Assembly: GCF_000805675.1 (NCBI RefSeq)
Contig: NZ_JSEF01000004.1
Coordinates: forward strand, 124,001 to 188,000
Origin: Corynebacterium minutissimum
Lineage (GTDB): Bacteria > Actinomycetota > Actinomycetes > Mycobacteriales > Mycobacteriaceae
Length of the DNA stretch: 64,000 bases
Reading direction: 5' to 3'
Positions 1 to 8,335 of the stretch are shown here, one piece after another; positions within the stretch are counted from its first letter, which is position 1; every line of letters begins with the position of its first letter. A program made the position numbers and the translations under genes. A model generated the notes under the pieces. It had not been told where the DNA came from. It ran no database searches and saw only the letters and a program-made list of their open reading frames with translations.

Positions 1-112
1 AGCCAAGGGTGAGAAGTCTGTCGAAGACGTCAAGCCCGAGCACCTCAAGTTGGGCGAAGACTCCAAGGAAAACAAGGACAAGGCCGCTGACGATAAGACT
101 GATGAGGAGTAA
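1..112 (+). CDS. gyrA: C-terminal end of a larger protein, probably DNA gyrase subunit A
   Basis: An open frame enters from the left edge (first full codon at base 2) and ends at TAA 110-112. The 36 visible residues are a highly charged Lys/Asp/Glu tail with no domain of their own. The gyrA call is inferred only from context: in corynebacteria gyrA is followed by a DUF3566 membrane protein and then tRNA-Ile and tRNA-Ala, which is the order here. A charged tail suits the GyrA C-terminus but is not diagnostic. The next gene begins 3 bases after the stop, so the two are probably co-transcribed. Confidence 0.5.
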   Translation, partial: AKGEKSVEDVKPEHLKLGEDSKENKDKAADDKTDEE

Positions 113-115
113 GTC

Positions 116-463
116 ATGATCGGACGAGAGCTGCACCTAGCGCGGATTTCACCGATGTCGGCTTTCCGCGTGGGGCTCGCCATGTCCCTCGTTGGCTTGG
201 TCGCCTGGATTATCGCAGTGTGTCTGCTGTACCTCGGCCTCGACCAAGCAGGAATCTGGGATTCTCTCAACAGCCTTGTGGGCGGTGTTGGTGGAGGCTT
301 TGAAGTCAGCTTCGGCCTTGTAGTCTCTGCGGCTGCTCTTTTCGGTGCCATTATTGCTGTACTCATGACGCTGCTGGCGCCGATCATGGCTGTTATATAT
401 AACGCCATTGTTGACGTCTTTGGCGGCTTCAAGGTGCGACTACAAGACGAGCCGCACCGTTAG
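116..463 (+). CDS. DUF3566-family small membrane protein
   Basis: A 115-residue protein with two clear hydrophobic segments, about residues 18-42 and 63-98, the second long enough for a hairpin. It fits the actinobacterial DUF3566 family of inner-membrane proteins encoded directly after gyrA, whose role is not established. It starts 3 bases after the preceding stop codon, so translation is probably coupled. The family call rests on length, membrane pattern and position rather than a strong motif. Confidence 0.75.
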   Translation: MIGRELHLARISPMSAFRVGLAMSLVGLVAWIIAVCLLYLGLDQAGIWDSLNSLVGGVGGGFEVSFGLVVSAAALFGAIIAVLMTLLAPIMAVIYNAIVDVFGGFKVRLQDEPHR

Positions 464-525
464 CCAAAAGAATGGCGGTAATAGTGCTCTAAGACTACCT
501 AGGAAATGTCGATTGACCTGGCGAT

Positions 526-555
526 TTGTAATAGATCGCCAGTCCTATGTAGAGT
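526..555 (+). promoter_or_regulatory. Possible promoter of the tRNA-Ile/tRNA-Ala pair
   Basis: TAGAGT at 550-555 is a plausible -10 element lying 18 bases before tRNA-Ile, with a weak TTGTAA (526-531) at 18-base spacing. The -35 sits in the loop of an inverted repeat (518-525 CTGGCGAT with 535-542 ATCGCCAG), which may instead be a weak end signal for the upstream genes because no T-run follows it. Confidence 0.35.
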
Positions 556-573
556 TACTACTCGTTCCGGTAA

Positions 574-650
574 GGGCCTATAGCTCAGTCGGTTAGAGCG
601 CATCGCTGATAACGATGAGGTCGCTGGTTCGATTCCAGCTAGGCCCACCA
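574..650 (+). tRNA. tRNA-Ile (anticodon GAT)
   Basis: Full cloverleaf: acceptor GGGCCTA (574-580) pairs with TAGGCCC (640-646), the D-arm contains AGCTCAGTCGGTTAGAG, the anticodon loop places GAT at 608-610, the T-arm contains GGTTCGATTCC, and CCA is encoded at 648-650. The gene is followed after 9 bases by tRNA-Ala, an Ile-Ala pair usually seen near gyrA in actinobacteria. Confidence 0.97.
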
Positions 651-659
651 CGGAACAAT

Positions 660-732
660 GGGGCATTAGCTCAATTGGTAGAGCATCTGCTTTGCAAGCA
701 GAAGGTCAGGAGTTCGATTCTCCTATGCTCCA
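660..732 (+). tRNA. tRNA-Ala (anticodon TGC)
   Basis: Acceptor GGGGCAT (660-666) pairs with ATGCTCC (725-731), with one G-T pair. The anticodon TGC lies at 693-695 in a 7-base loop, and the T-arm contains AGTTCGATTCT. Unlike the preceding tRNA-Ile it has no encoded CCA (ACA follows), so the end must be added by nucleotidyltransferase. Confidence 0.97.
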
Positions 733-740
733 CAGCATAA

Positions 741-785
741 AAGTAAAGACGCCCAGCGATGGACGCTGGGCGTCTTTACTTTTTC
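741..785 (+). terminator. Rho-independent terminator after tRNA-Ala
   Basis: A perfect 18-bp stem (741-758 with 764-781) encloses a 5-base loop and runs into a T-rich end at 779-784. It is among the strongest terminators in the window and closes the tRNA unit. Confidence 0.93.
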
Positions 786-1246
786 AACTCCAGGGCTGGA
801 CCCTGAATGTGGACCCGAGAGTTAACCGACGTGCCCGGTTGATCCGGCGCCGAGTGGAATCGATTTAGGTTGCCAGACTTGGCGCCTCGTTTCGGTGCCT
901 ATCGAATGACATAAATGTAATTATTACCCGTATAGGGGTAAAATCATTCACAGCATTCACAGAGGTTCGAAATAGTTACACTAGCCCCTCGCGTATAAAA
1001 CACTGTCATCTACCTGCTGATTAGTCGGTGACGGTCAACAACGGGTTGGAAAAACTTTGGAAACTTGTTGCGTTTGACTGGAAAGAGCGACAAAACTCCG
1101 ATAATCTTGCCTTCAGCGACAAAAGCTGCACTACTCGTTGAGAATGTGAAGATCATTCATAAAGAACGATTGCTAGCGTCGCCCTACACGACGGTTATCG
1201 TAAGATAATTTTCACAGTCCGACCTCAACTCTCATAGGGGAATTAC
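786..1246 (+). promoter_or_regulatory. Long upstream region of the S-layer gene
   Basis: This 460-base stretch has no convincing gene. It holds a palindrome TTACCC-N6-GGGTAA (924-941), whose right side includes AGGGGT, and a GCCCCT at 984-989. Both resemble the short G/C runs reported for the LuxR-type regulator RamA, which is known to activate the PS2 gene in C. glutamicum. A ribosome-binding site AGGGGAA precedes the start at 1247. A long regulated leader is expected for an abundant surface protein; the RamA link is inference. Confidence 0.4.
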
Positions 1247-3079
1247 ATGTTCAAGAACCGTGTTCGCACCGCCGCTCTCGCAGGTGCTATCGCAGTAGCC
1301 ACCGGTGTTTCCGGTGTTGCAGTCCCGGCTTTCGCTGAGGACACCACCACCACCAACATCCAGGGCGGCGGCTTCAACGAGCCGGACGCATCCCTGGCCA
1401 AGGATGTAGAAGCTAAGAACGTCACCGAGGCTGAGCTCCGCGACCGCGTAGCTGCAACCGACCACTACATCGTCAACAACAACCAGTTCCGCGAGCTCTA
1501 CGAAGCTGCCGCTGCTGCTAACACCGACGGTCTCGACCGTTCCGAGCAGGCAGACCACAAGGCATACCAGGCTGCAGCCAACGAGGCTACCAAGCAGCTC
1601 GCACAGGCTGAGAAGAACGTTCAGGACGCTCGCGCTTCCGTAGCTTACGCACTGGAGAACGACAAGGGCGCTGACAAGGCTTGGGCTAACTACGAAGAGA
1701 AGGCCTTCGACTACAACAACACCGTTACCAACATCGCTGGTGGCAAGCGCTACCCCAAGGATGGCAACGATGCGGGCAAGCTCGGCCTGCTGGAGAGCGA
1801 CCTGAACAAGGCTAACGCATTCGTTTCCAACAAGGTCAACGACGAGGACAAGTCCAACCTTCCGCCGCTTGAGGCTCCGAAGCTGAACCCGGTCGACCCG
1901 GAGGACTTCAAGTCCGTGCAGGATACCCCGGAAGAGAACATCAAGATCTTCAAGAAGACCATCGAGACCTACAAGGAGCGCCTCGACTACGCTGGTTGGC
2001 GTAACGCTGATAAGAACGAGAACAGCTACATCACTCGCGACTATGTTCCGCTGCTTGAGCAGCTGATCGCTGATGCTGAGATGCTCTTGGAGCAGCTCAA
2101 GGAGGACGGTGCAGCCCTGGAGGAGGCTCGCAAGGCAGCCCTCGAGGCTTCCCGCGGTGCTCAGGGCGCCGACATCCTGGTTCGCCAGGGCTACCTGGAC
2201 CAGGCTCACGCTCAGGTTCGCGTTCTGCGCGCTATGGAGGCTGAGTTCGCCATCGGTGCTCGCGTCCTCGAGCTGCGCGAGTCCGACGACAACGGCACCG
2301 TAGTTGTTAACGGTGAGCAGAAGACCCTCCGCGAGGCTTACGCTGAGCTCATCGCTCACCAGACCGGCATCGTGTCCATCGCTAAGCAGAAGAACATGGA
2401 GACCTACGAGGCGCAGGTCGCTCAGTTCAAGGGCTTCAAGGAGTGGGCTTCCGACGAGGCTAACTTCGATGGCAACCGTATCTGGACCCCGCAGATCCCG
2501 GCTGACTTCGCTAACCCGGAGAGCCCGTGGGGCAACACCGAGGTTGCTGTCTGGGACGGCGGCACTGACCAGGAGCGCCTCGACTACCTGGCAATGAAGG
2601 TTGCAGCTCAGCAGCTCTGGTTCGGACCGAACAACTACAACCTCGAGTACGAAGAGGCTTACCGCCAGGTTGTCAACGCTGACAACGGCGTTCAGAAGGA
2701 AATCGCTGACTCCCAGGCTGCCGAGGAGCAGGCTAAGAATGAGCGTGAGCGTGCCGAGCAGGAGGCTAAGGACCGTCAGCGCATCGCTGATGCTCTCGAG
2801 AACCTTGCTGGTGGCGACAACGGCAAGGACGGCGACAAGGGCTCCGATGGCAAGGACGGCGACAACGGCTCCGACGGCAAGGACGGCGACAACGGCTCCG
2901 ACGGCAAGGACGGCGACAACAACAAGAAGGGCGACAAGGGCTCCGCTAAGGACAAGCTGTCCAACAACGGCAAGCCGACCCCCCTCGCTATCTTCGGCAT
3001 CGTTGCTGGTGTTCTGGCTGCAGTTGCTGCTGCCTTCCCGGCAATCGCCAAGGCTCTGAACATCAAGCTCCCGTTCTAA
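1247..3079 (+). CDS. cspB: S-layer protein, PS2 (CspB) homologue
   Basis: A 610-residue exported protein. Residues 1-30 form a signal peptide ending AFA, and the N-terminus (MFKNRVRTAALAGAIA then a VAVPAFA cleavage region) closely resembles my recollection of C. glutamicum PS2. The mature part is acidic, Ala/Glu-rich and largely helical or coiled-coil. A collagen-like Gly-rich repeat occupies about residues 526-560, then a hydrophobic stretch (about 577-605) ends the protein, as in PS2, where such a segment anchors the lattice to the outer cell envelope. PS2 is about 500 residues; this one is longer, partly through the repeat. Codon use is strongly biased, which suits very high expression. 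Two terminators follow. The homology call comes from sequence recall, not a search. Confidence 0.8.
   Translation: MFKNRVRTAALAGAIAVATGVSGVAVPAFAEDTTTTNIQGGGFNEPDASLAKDVEAKNVTEAELRDRVAATDHYIVNNNQFRELYEAAAAANTDGLDRSEQADHKAYQAAANEATKQLAQAEKNVQDARASVAYALENDKGADKAWANYEEKAFDYNNTVTNIAGGKRYPKDGNDAGKLGLLESDLNKANAFVSNKVNDEDKSNLPPLEAPKLNPVDPEDFKSVQDTPEENIKIFKKTIETYKERLDYAGWRNADKNENSYITRDYVPLLEQLIADAEMLLEQLKEDGAALEEARKAALEASRGAQGADILVRQGYLDQAHAQVRVLRAMEAEFAIGARVLELRESDDNGTVVVNGEQKTLREAYAELIAHQTGIVSIAKQKNMETYEAQVAQFKGFKEWASDEANFDGNRIWTPQIPADFANPESPWGNTEVAVWDGGTDQERLDYLAMKVAAQQLWFGPNNYNLEYEEAYRQVVNADNGVQKEIADSQAAEEQAKNERERAEQEAKDRQRIADALENLAGGDNGKDGDKGSDGKDGDNGSDGKDGDNGSDGKDGDNNKKGDKGSAKDKLSNNGKPTPLAIFGIVAGVLAAVAAAFPAIAKALNIKLPF
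2822..2920 (+). repeat. 27-bp in-frame tandem repeat in the S-layer gene
   Basis: About 3.7 copies of a 27-base unit encode GKDGD(N/K)GSD, a Gly-X-Y-like pattern rich in Asp and Lys. Copies 2 and 3 are nearly identical in DNA, pointing to recent slippage or expansion. It forms a flexible, charged spacer between the helical body and the C-terminal anchor. Confidence 0.9.
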
Positions 3080-3126
3080 TTCCCGGTAGCTAATGTCACT
3101 CCGCCTCTAACGGAGTAAGCCAATAG

Positions 3127-3158
3127 AAGTGCCCCGCCATAAGGCGGGGCACTTTTTG
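3127..3158 (+). terminator. Terminator of the S-layer gene
   Basis: The 12-bp stem AAGTGCCCCGCC (3127-3138) with its complement (3143-3154) has an ATAA loop and is followed by TTT. It lies 48 bases after the S-layer stop codon. Confidence 0.93.
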
Positions 3159-3206
3159 TTTTCTGATAGAAGACGCTTCAGTTGACTCCTCCCAGTGAAA
3201 ACTGAA

Positions 3207-3236
3207 GGCTCCAACCGTAGTGGTTGGAGCCACTTT
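3207..3236 (+). terminator. Second hairpin terminator between convergent genes
   Basis: The 10-bp stem GGCTCCAACC (3207-3216) and GGTTGGAGCC (3222-3231) is followed by ACTTTT. It could back up the S-layer terminator, or stop the converging deacetylase transcript; an A-rich stretch on the other side gives a short T-run on the minus strand. Confidence 0.75.
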
Positions 3237-3300
3237 TCGTTGTAGGTTAAGTACTTAGTAGTTAATGACTCCAGAATGGATGCAGTGAAACTGTCGCCAG

Positions 3301-4248
3301 TTAACGATTTAGATACTGCCTTCCCGCTTCCGGGTTTGGGATGAGGCGGTCGAGGCTGACTGGCTCGAGGCCTTTGGCGCGGAGGCCGTCGATGACGCAG
3401 TCGGTGGCTGCGACGGTGGTGGGGTGGATGTCATGCATGAGTATGATGGCGCCTGGTTGTGCGCCGTCGACGGCAGCACGGCAGACGTGGTCGGTGTTGC
3501 GGTCTTTCCAGTCGAGCGTGTCGACTGACCAGAGTGCTTGGGCTTGGCCATTGGCCTGTGCGGCTTTGTAGACGGTGTTGTTGGTTGCGCCATAGGGAGG
3601 GCGGAGCCAGCGTGGGCTATCGCCGGTGGCTGCCTTGATGGCGGCAGCGCCTGCTTTGATCTCTCCGTCTACCTGGCCTGCCGGTAGTTTGTCCAGTTCG
3701 GGATGTGTGGCGGTGTGGTTGCCCACGGTATGGCCTTCGGCCTTCATGCGGCGCAGAAGCTCAGGATGCGCGTAGGCCTTGGGAGCGAGCACCATGAAGC
3801 TTGCATGCGCGTCCTTGGCCTTGAGGGTATCGAGCACTTGGGCCGTGAGTTCACCGGGACCGTCATCGTAGGTGACGGCAACGCAGTTAGAACACGCCGC
3901 GTCCGCTACGGACTGGGAGTGCTGGTTGCTCTTGTGGTGTTTGTCCGCGCCTTGCTTGTTATCTTTGGCTGATGGCTTCTTCTTGTCTTTCGATCTGGGC
4001 GCTTGGGGGCGTGAGGAGCCGGCGAAGATGGGGTTGTTCTGGAGCTCCTTGGGAAGGGCATTGTAGGCGTCTTCCTCGATGCGGTCGATTTCCTTCCGGA
4101 CGTCGGCAGGCACTTGCAGTTGTGGCGCCGGGATTCCCGGTGCGGGGAGCTTGGGGAGCTCAGCTGCGGTAGCAACGCTGGGCAGTGCGGTAGAGACCGC
4201 GAGCGTGAGGGCAGCGAGCGAGTGTGTGAAGAATCTAGTGCGACGCAT
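3301..4248 (-). CDS. Secreted polysaccharide deacetylase (NodB domain)
   Basis: A carbohydrate esterase family 4 enzyme that removes N-acetyl groups from a cell-wall glycan. The start at 4248 (MRRTRFF) is preferred because GGAGAAGG lies just before it; the longer frame from 4269 would put that ribosome-binding site inside the gene. A signal peptide ends near ATAA. A Lys-rich low-complexity linker then leads to the NodB domain, with metal-binding TYDDGP and HTATHP, plus RPPYG, a DTLDW segment and LMHDIH. All catalytic motifs are present, so it should be active. It converges on the S-layer gene; substrate could be peptidoglycan or another envelope polymer. Confidence 0.9.
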   Translation of the reverse strand: MRRTRFFTHSLAALTLAVSTALPSVATAAELPKLPAPGIPAPQLQVPADVRKEIDRIEEDAYNALPKELQNNPIFAGSSRPQAPRSKDKKKPSAKDNKQGADKHHKSNQHSQSVADAACSNCVAVTYDDGPGELTAQVLDTLKAKDAHASFMVLAPKAYAHPELLRRMKAEGHTVGNHTATHPELDKLPAGQVDGEIKAGAAAIKAATGDSPRWLRPPYGATNNTVYKAAQANGQAQALWSVDTLDWKDRNTDHVCRAAVDGAQPGAIILMHDIHPTTVAATDCVIDGLRAKGLEPVSLDRLIPNPEAGRQYLNR

Positions 4249-4361
4249 GACAACCTTCTCCGGAGACAATTTGGCCCCTTATTCTCACTCGCATGCTGTG
4301 GCAAATGGCCTAGTGACACGCAACTAGAGTGAAATTAGTTAAGTTGTGTGGCGTGTGAGGT

Positions 4362-4835
4362 TTAGACGAAGCGCTTGGCTAGGACAATGTGGCCCTCGCG
4401 TTCGTTGACCGGCTCAAAGCCCAGGTGTAGGTAGAGGCGGTGGGCGCGGTCATTGTCTTTGGCCACGGAGAGAGAAATGCCGGGAGTGTTCATCTCACGG
4501 GCGAGGTTGGTGGCGGCGTCGATAAGCACGGTGCCCACACCTTGGCCGCGGAAGCGGGATTCGACTGCGAGGGCAAGCTCGGGAATGCCCTCAGCCACGT
4601 GACCAAAACCGTGGCGCTCAGCAGTGCCCCAGTTGAGCCATACACCACCGGCGGGTACGTGGCCCTCCCAGGCGACGAATCCGCCCCGTGAAGGTTCCCA
4701 GTCGCCGAGGTAGTAATCAAAGCCCTCCTCAAAACCATCGGGAAGGGCTTTGTGCTCATCACCAAAGGTATCGGCAAGGAAGTTGAGGCGGGCAAGGTAG
4801 GTGCGGTCGGCTTCAGTCAAGGGGAGAAGATGCAT
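4362..4835 (-). CDS. GNAT-family N-acetyltransferase
   Basis: About 157 residues with a GNAT fold: the acetyl-CoA motif RFRGQGVGTVLIDAA and a C-terminal NDRAHRLYLHLGFEP segment are typical of the family. The substrate is not identifiable. The start at 4835 (MHLLPLTEAD) is chosen over an upstream in-frame ATG at 4895 because TACCAT lies 6 bases before it, a likely -10 for a leaderless transcript, and the longer form would overlap the preceding ABC gene. It follows the ABC exporter genes on the same strand. Confidence 0.85.
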   Translation of the reverse strand: MHLLPLTEADRTYLARLNFLADTFGDEHKALPDGFEEGFDYYLGDWEPSRGGFVAWEGHVPAGGVWLNWGTAERHGFGHVAEGIPELALAVESRFRGQGVGTVLIDAATNLAREMNTPGISLSVAKDNDRAHRLYLHLGFEPVNEREGHIVLAKRFV

Positions 4836-4876
4836 GAGTCCATGGTAGGACGAAGCACACGGTTGCCCCCCAATAC

Positions 4877-6712
4877 TTAGCTGCCGTGCTCCCACTGTGC
4901 ATAGGCTTTGGCGTAGCGGCCGTTCAGTGCGATGAGCTCGCCGTGGGTGCCGTCTTCCACGATTTGGCCTTGTTCCATGACGATGATGCGATCGGCCTCA
5001 CGGGCTTGGTCCAGGCGGTGGGCAACGACGAGTGCGGTGCGACCTGTGGTGACAGCCTTGGCGGAGTGCTCGAGAACCTCAGCATGCTCGGAGCCGGCTT
5101 CGGAGGTGGCCTCGTCCATGATGAGCACCGGCGGCTGGCGCAGGATCATGCGGGCAAGGGAGAGCTGTTGTTCGGCTTCCGCGCCGATCTCCTCGTGACC
5201 GGCACCGATGAGGGTGTCGAGGCCCTTGGGCAGCCAGCGGGAGTGCTCGTCCAAACCTACGGTGTGGAGTGCCGCCCAGAGGTCTTCATCGCTGGCACCG
5301 GGCTTGGCCAACAGAAGGTCATTGCGCAGCGTGCCGGAAAAGAGGTGGACTTCCTGGGTAATGAGCGCGACGTGTTCGGTGATCCACGTGTTGGGGACCG
5401 TGGCAGTGTCGATGTCGTCGAGACTGATGCTTCCCTGGGTGGGGTATTGCAGTCCGGCGACGAGGGACGCCAGGGTGGATTTACCCGCGCCGGAGGTGCC
5501 CACTAGGGCGGTGGTGGTTCCGGCGGTGAGGGTAAGGGAGACGTCGCGAAGCACAGGCGCGCCACCCGGGTAGTTGTAGGAGAGGTTTTTAATGGTGATG
5601 GTGGGGGCGTGGGTCAGCCGAGGAGTGTCCTTGTGTTTCGCGTTCTTGCCCTTCTGTTTCGCACCGGTGCTGGCGGCGTCCTCGAGGGTGGCGAGGGCCA
5701 CGGCGCGACCGAGGGAGGTAACGGAATGCTGGATTTCGCCGGCGAAGAAGAGGATGTTGAAGACGTGGACTTCTAGGCGCATGACGAGCAGCACCGCGGC
5801 AGTAGCTTGGCCTTGGGTAAGCCAGCCGGCCATGACCATGGGCACGGACATGGCTACTGAGCCCAGCAGCAGCACGCCGAAGGCGAGGGCGCCTTGGCCC
5901 ACGATGCGGTTGATGAGCGGGACCTTATTACCCCAGGCCTGCACGGTGTCCCAGGAGTAGCGCTCCATGCGGGTATGCGCCCAGTCCTTAAGCGTGAACT
6001 GGCGGAGGGTTTCCAGTGCGCGGATGGTGTCCAGCAGTACGTTGTTGCGGTAGGCCTCCACCGAGGAGACTTCGTTGGCCACGGCGGGGATGTCCCGCAT
6101 GGTGCCGCGGATGAAGGGGTAGAGCAGGCAGCCCACCGCGATGAAGAGCAGGGCATAGGCAGGGTGGATGAACACCATCATGACTGCTGTCAGCGGCAGC
6201 ATGAAGAGGGTCAGCACGAGGCGGTCACCCATCATGGAGATGGTCATCACCACGGTATCGATGTCCTTGGATAGGCGCGTGATGACGTTGCCGGTGCCCA
6301 GTTCCATGACGGCGGGCACGGGAGCGCCGAGGGTGGAATCCAGCGCTGAGGTGCGCAGATCCACCGACAGGCGGCGGGTCGTGGAGGTGACCAGGTAGCG
6401 GCCCACGGTGCGGCCGGTGACCTCCACCAGGTAGCCCACGCCAATGACGATGAGTGCGCCCACCATGGCGTGGCGCCCAGTACCGAGGACGGGTAGTTCG
6501 ACGCCTTGGATGATGTCGACGACACGGCCAAGGAACTGGGAGACCAGGTTCATCATGACGACAGTCACGGTAAACAGCCCAAAGAAAAGGGCGATGCCGA
6601 GCCTGCTGGGCGAACTGGGCAAGGTCTTGAGGAAGCGCAGGCATTCCTGCGGGGAGGCGGGGGCCAGGGCATCGGCGCGGTCTTTGGTGGTGGTCTCGTG
6701 TGCAGTGCTCAT
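4877..6712 (-). CDS. ABC exporter half with intact Walker A and B, broken signature
   Basis: A 611-residue fused permease-ATPase. The N-terminal half holds about six membrane helices (residues 35-330). The ATPase domain has a full Walker A (GTSGAGKST, near 405), a Q-loop, Walker B with catalytic Glu (VLIMDEATS) and an H-loop (VVAHRLD). The LSGGQ signature is replaced by GAEAEQQLSLAR, which should not complete a partner's ATP site. Its neighbour has the mirror-image defect, so the two should form a heterodimer with one working site. The ATG overlaps the upstream partner's stop by 4 bases, which favours 1:1 synthesis. Substrate unknown. Confidence 0.88.
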   Translation of the reverse strand: MSTAHETTTKDRADALAPASPQECLRFLKTLPSSPSRLGIALFFGLFTVTVVMMNLVSQFLGRVVDIIQGVELPVLGTGRHAMVGALIVIGVGYLVEVTGRTVGRYLVTSTTRRLSVDLRTSALDSTLGAPVPAVMELGTGNVITRLSKDIDTVVMTISMMGDRLVLTLFMLPLTAVMMVFIHPAYALLFIAVGCLLYPFIRGTMRDIPAVANEVSSVEAYRNNVLLDTIRALETLRQFTLKDWAHTRMERYSWDTVQAWGNKVPLINRIVGQGALAFGVLLLGSVAMSVPMVMAGWLTQGQATAAVLLVMRLEVHVFNILFFAGEIQHSVTSLGRAVALATLEDAASTGAKQKGKNAKHKDTPRLTHAPTITIKNLSYNYPGGAPVLRDVSLTLTAGTTTALVGTSGAGKSTLASLVAGLQYPTQGSISLDDIDTATVPNTWITEHVALITQEVHLFSGTLRNDLLLAKPGASDEDLWAALHTVGLDEHSRWLPKGLDTLIGAGHEEIGAEAEQQLSLARMILRQPPVLIMDEATSEAGSEHAEVLEHSAKAVTTGRTALVVAHRLDQAREADRIIVMEQGQIVEDGTHGELIALNGRYAKAYAQWEHGS

Positions 6713-8283
6713 AGTTCCACCACCTCATCAGCGTTGGCGGCCCACGTGGAGGCAGACGTGATGACCACGGTTACCTTGCCAGTGCGCAGGTCACGCACGC
6801 GCTTGGCCACATCCGCCAGGGTCAACGAATCCAGTCCCGTCGTGGGGTTATCCAGGACGAGGACATCAGGGTCGAGCGTGAGCGCGCGGGCAAGTGCGAC
6901 GCGTTGGCGCTGGCCACCAGAAAGGTTGAGTCCGGCCTCACCGATGGGAGCGGAGGGCAGCTCACCGTTGGGGCCGAAGCCACCGAGACGGATAACGATG
7001 TCCTCGCAGGCGGAGGCGTGGAGGGCGTCGTGAAGCTGCGCGGTGCTAGCGCTGCGGAGGGGATCGACGTTGTCCTCTAGGGTGCCCTCCAGCACGGAAA
7101 TGCGGTGCGGCGGGCACAAGGCGCCATGGTCGTTAAGGTAGCGCACCCAGGAGTCCACGGTGTCGCGACCTTCAGTGGTGGTGGGCATCCACACGTGGAG
7201 GCCAGGGGAGAGCTCGATGGGCGTGCTGGTAGCTTCGGCGGTATTGGTGGAGAGGTCACTGAGTAGTTCACCGACGCGTTCCACGGAGGCCCGCGCCCTG
7301 GCCCAGTTCTCAGTAAGTAGGCCTAGGGAGACTCCCAACACGGTCAGTGCCGGCGGCACTAGCATGGTAATCGCCATCATGCCGCCGGGGGCAATGCGAC
7401 CCTCAAAGGTTTCCCAGGAGGTCCACGCGAGAATTCCCACGGCGAAGGCGGCGGGAACCATCTGACGAATCCATGCCATGAGGGATGCACGCTTCGCCTC
7501 TTTCAGCATGGCGGTCAGCGCGTCCTGGGCGGCATCGGAAAAGCGCTGGCGGGCAATGTCCTTGGCGCCCAAGCCTTTAATGACGCGGGAGCCTTGCGCA
7601 AAGTCCGTGGCGAGGGAGAGCGCGGTGTTTTCCAGCTGACGGCGGCGCGCAGCTACCTTAGTCAGTGGTTTTGCCGTGGCCCAGGACGCCAACGATGTGG
7701 CGAGCGCGCCGAGGAGGAGCGCGCCGGAGACCTGCCAGGAAATCGGGGCGAGGCTAACCATTGCGCCTAAGAGGTAGCCCACCATGACCAGCGGGAAGTT
7801 GAGGATTTGCTTGAGTTGACCAATGTAATGCGAATCCTCATCCATCGTGTTGAGCAGCCGGCCCGGATTGATCCCGGCGGTGGAAGCGTCCAACAGCTTA
7901 TCCAGCAGATTAAGGCGCAGCGTGTGGGTAGTGCGTGCCTGGCTCAGATCCGTAAACGCATCCGCCGTGGCTTCGCAGATGTAGGCGATATAGAGGATCG
8001 CCGCTGTGGCCGCAAGCGGCAGGGCTACGGTGCGCCAGGAGGGATCGGAGAAGGCATACTGCGTGGTCTGGCCGATGATCACGGAGACCAAGGCACCGAG
8101 CGGAGCGTTGATAAAGGTGGCAATGAAGATGCCGATAACGCCGGTGCGCTGGGCACCGAGCAGCCGCCACGTGGCTTGAGCAGAGCGGGAGAAGTCGGTG
8201 GTGGCGGTGAGAGAAACCTCCCCCGTGGAAGGTTCATCGGGGAGGTACCACGACCACGTCTTCATGCGTGGATAGTGAGTCAT
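6709..8283 (-). CDS. ABC exporter half with intact signature, no Walker A
   Basis: A 524-residue fused permease-ATPase, shorter than normal because the front of the nucleotide-binding domain is reduced. No GxxGxGK(S/T) is visible; the expected place reads GLHVWMPTTTEGRD. Walker B is VLVLDNPTTGLD, with Asn in place of the catalytic Glu. The signature LSGGQRQRVALARAL is perfect. It can therefore only supply the signature to the ATP bound by the 611-residue partner encoded next. About six membrane helices precede the domain. A TATAGT element ends 10 bases before the ATG. Degenerate heterodimeric exporters are known, but this loss is unusually extensive. Confidence 0.85.
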   Translation of the reverse strand: MTHYPRMKTWSWYLPDEPSTGEVSLTATTDFSRSAQATWRLLGAQRTGVIGIFIATFINAPLGALVSVIIGQTTQYAFSDPSWRTVALPLAATAAILYIAYICEATADAFTDLSQARTTHTLRLNLLDKLLDASTAGINPGRLLNTMDEDSHYIGQLKQILNFPLVMVGYLLGAMVSLAPISWQVSGALLLGALATSLASWATAKPLTKVAARRRQLENTALSLATDFAQGSRVIKGLGAKDIARQRFSDAAQDALTAMLKEAKRASLMAWIRQMVPAAFAVGILAWTSWETFEGRIAPGGMMAITMLVPPALTVLGVSLGLLTENWARARASVERVGELLSDLSTNTAEATSTPIELSPGLHVWMPTTTEGRDTVDSWVRYLNDHGALCPPHRISVLEGTLEDNVDPLRSASTAQLHDALHASACEDIVIRLGGFGPNGELPSAPIGEAGLNLSGGQRQRVALARALTLDPDVLVLDNPTTGLDSLTLADVAKRVRDLRTGKVTVVITSASTWAANADEVVEL

Positions 8284-8335
8284 AAAGACTCATACTATAA
8301 CCCCGCAGCGATATAGGGTGACTTAGATAACAGTG

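Noticed and set aside
1232..2359. Long minus-strand open frame opposite the S-layer gene (375 codons)
   Set aside because: It exists because the S-layer gene uses a narrow set of codons that avoids stops on the opposite strand; no ribosome-binding site or known domain, and the sense frame has a signal peptide and anchor.
2822..2920. Tandem 27-bp repeat as a possible CRISPR array
   Set aside because: The units are contiguous without spacers, in frame and encode a Gly-rich linker.
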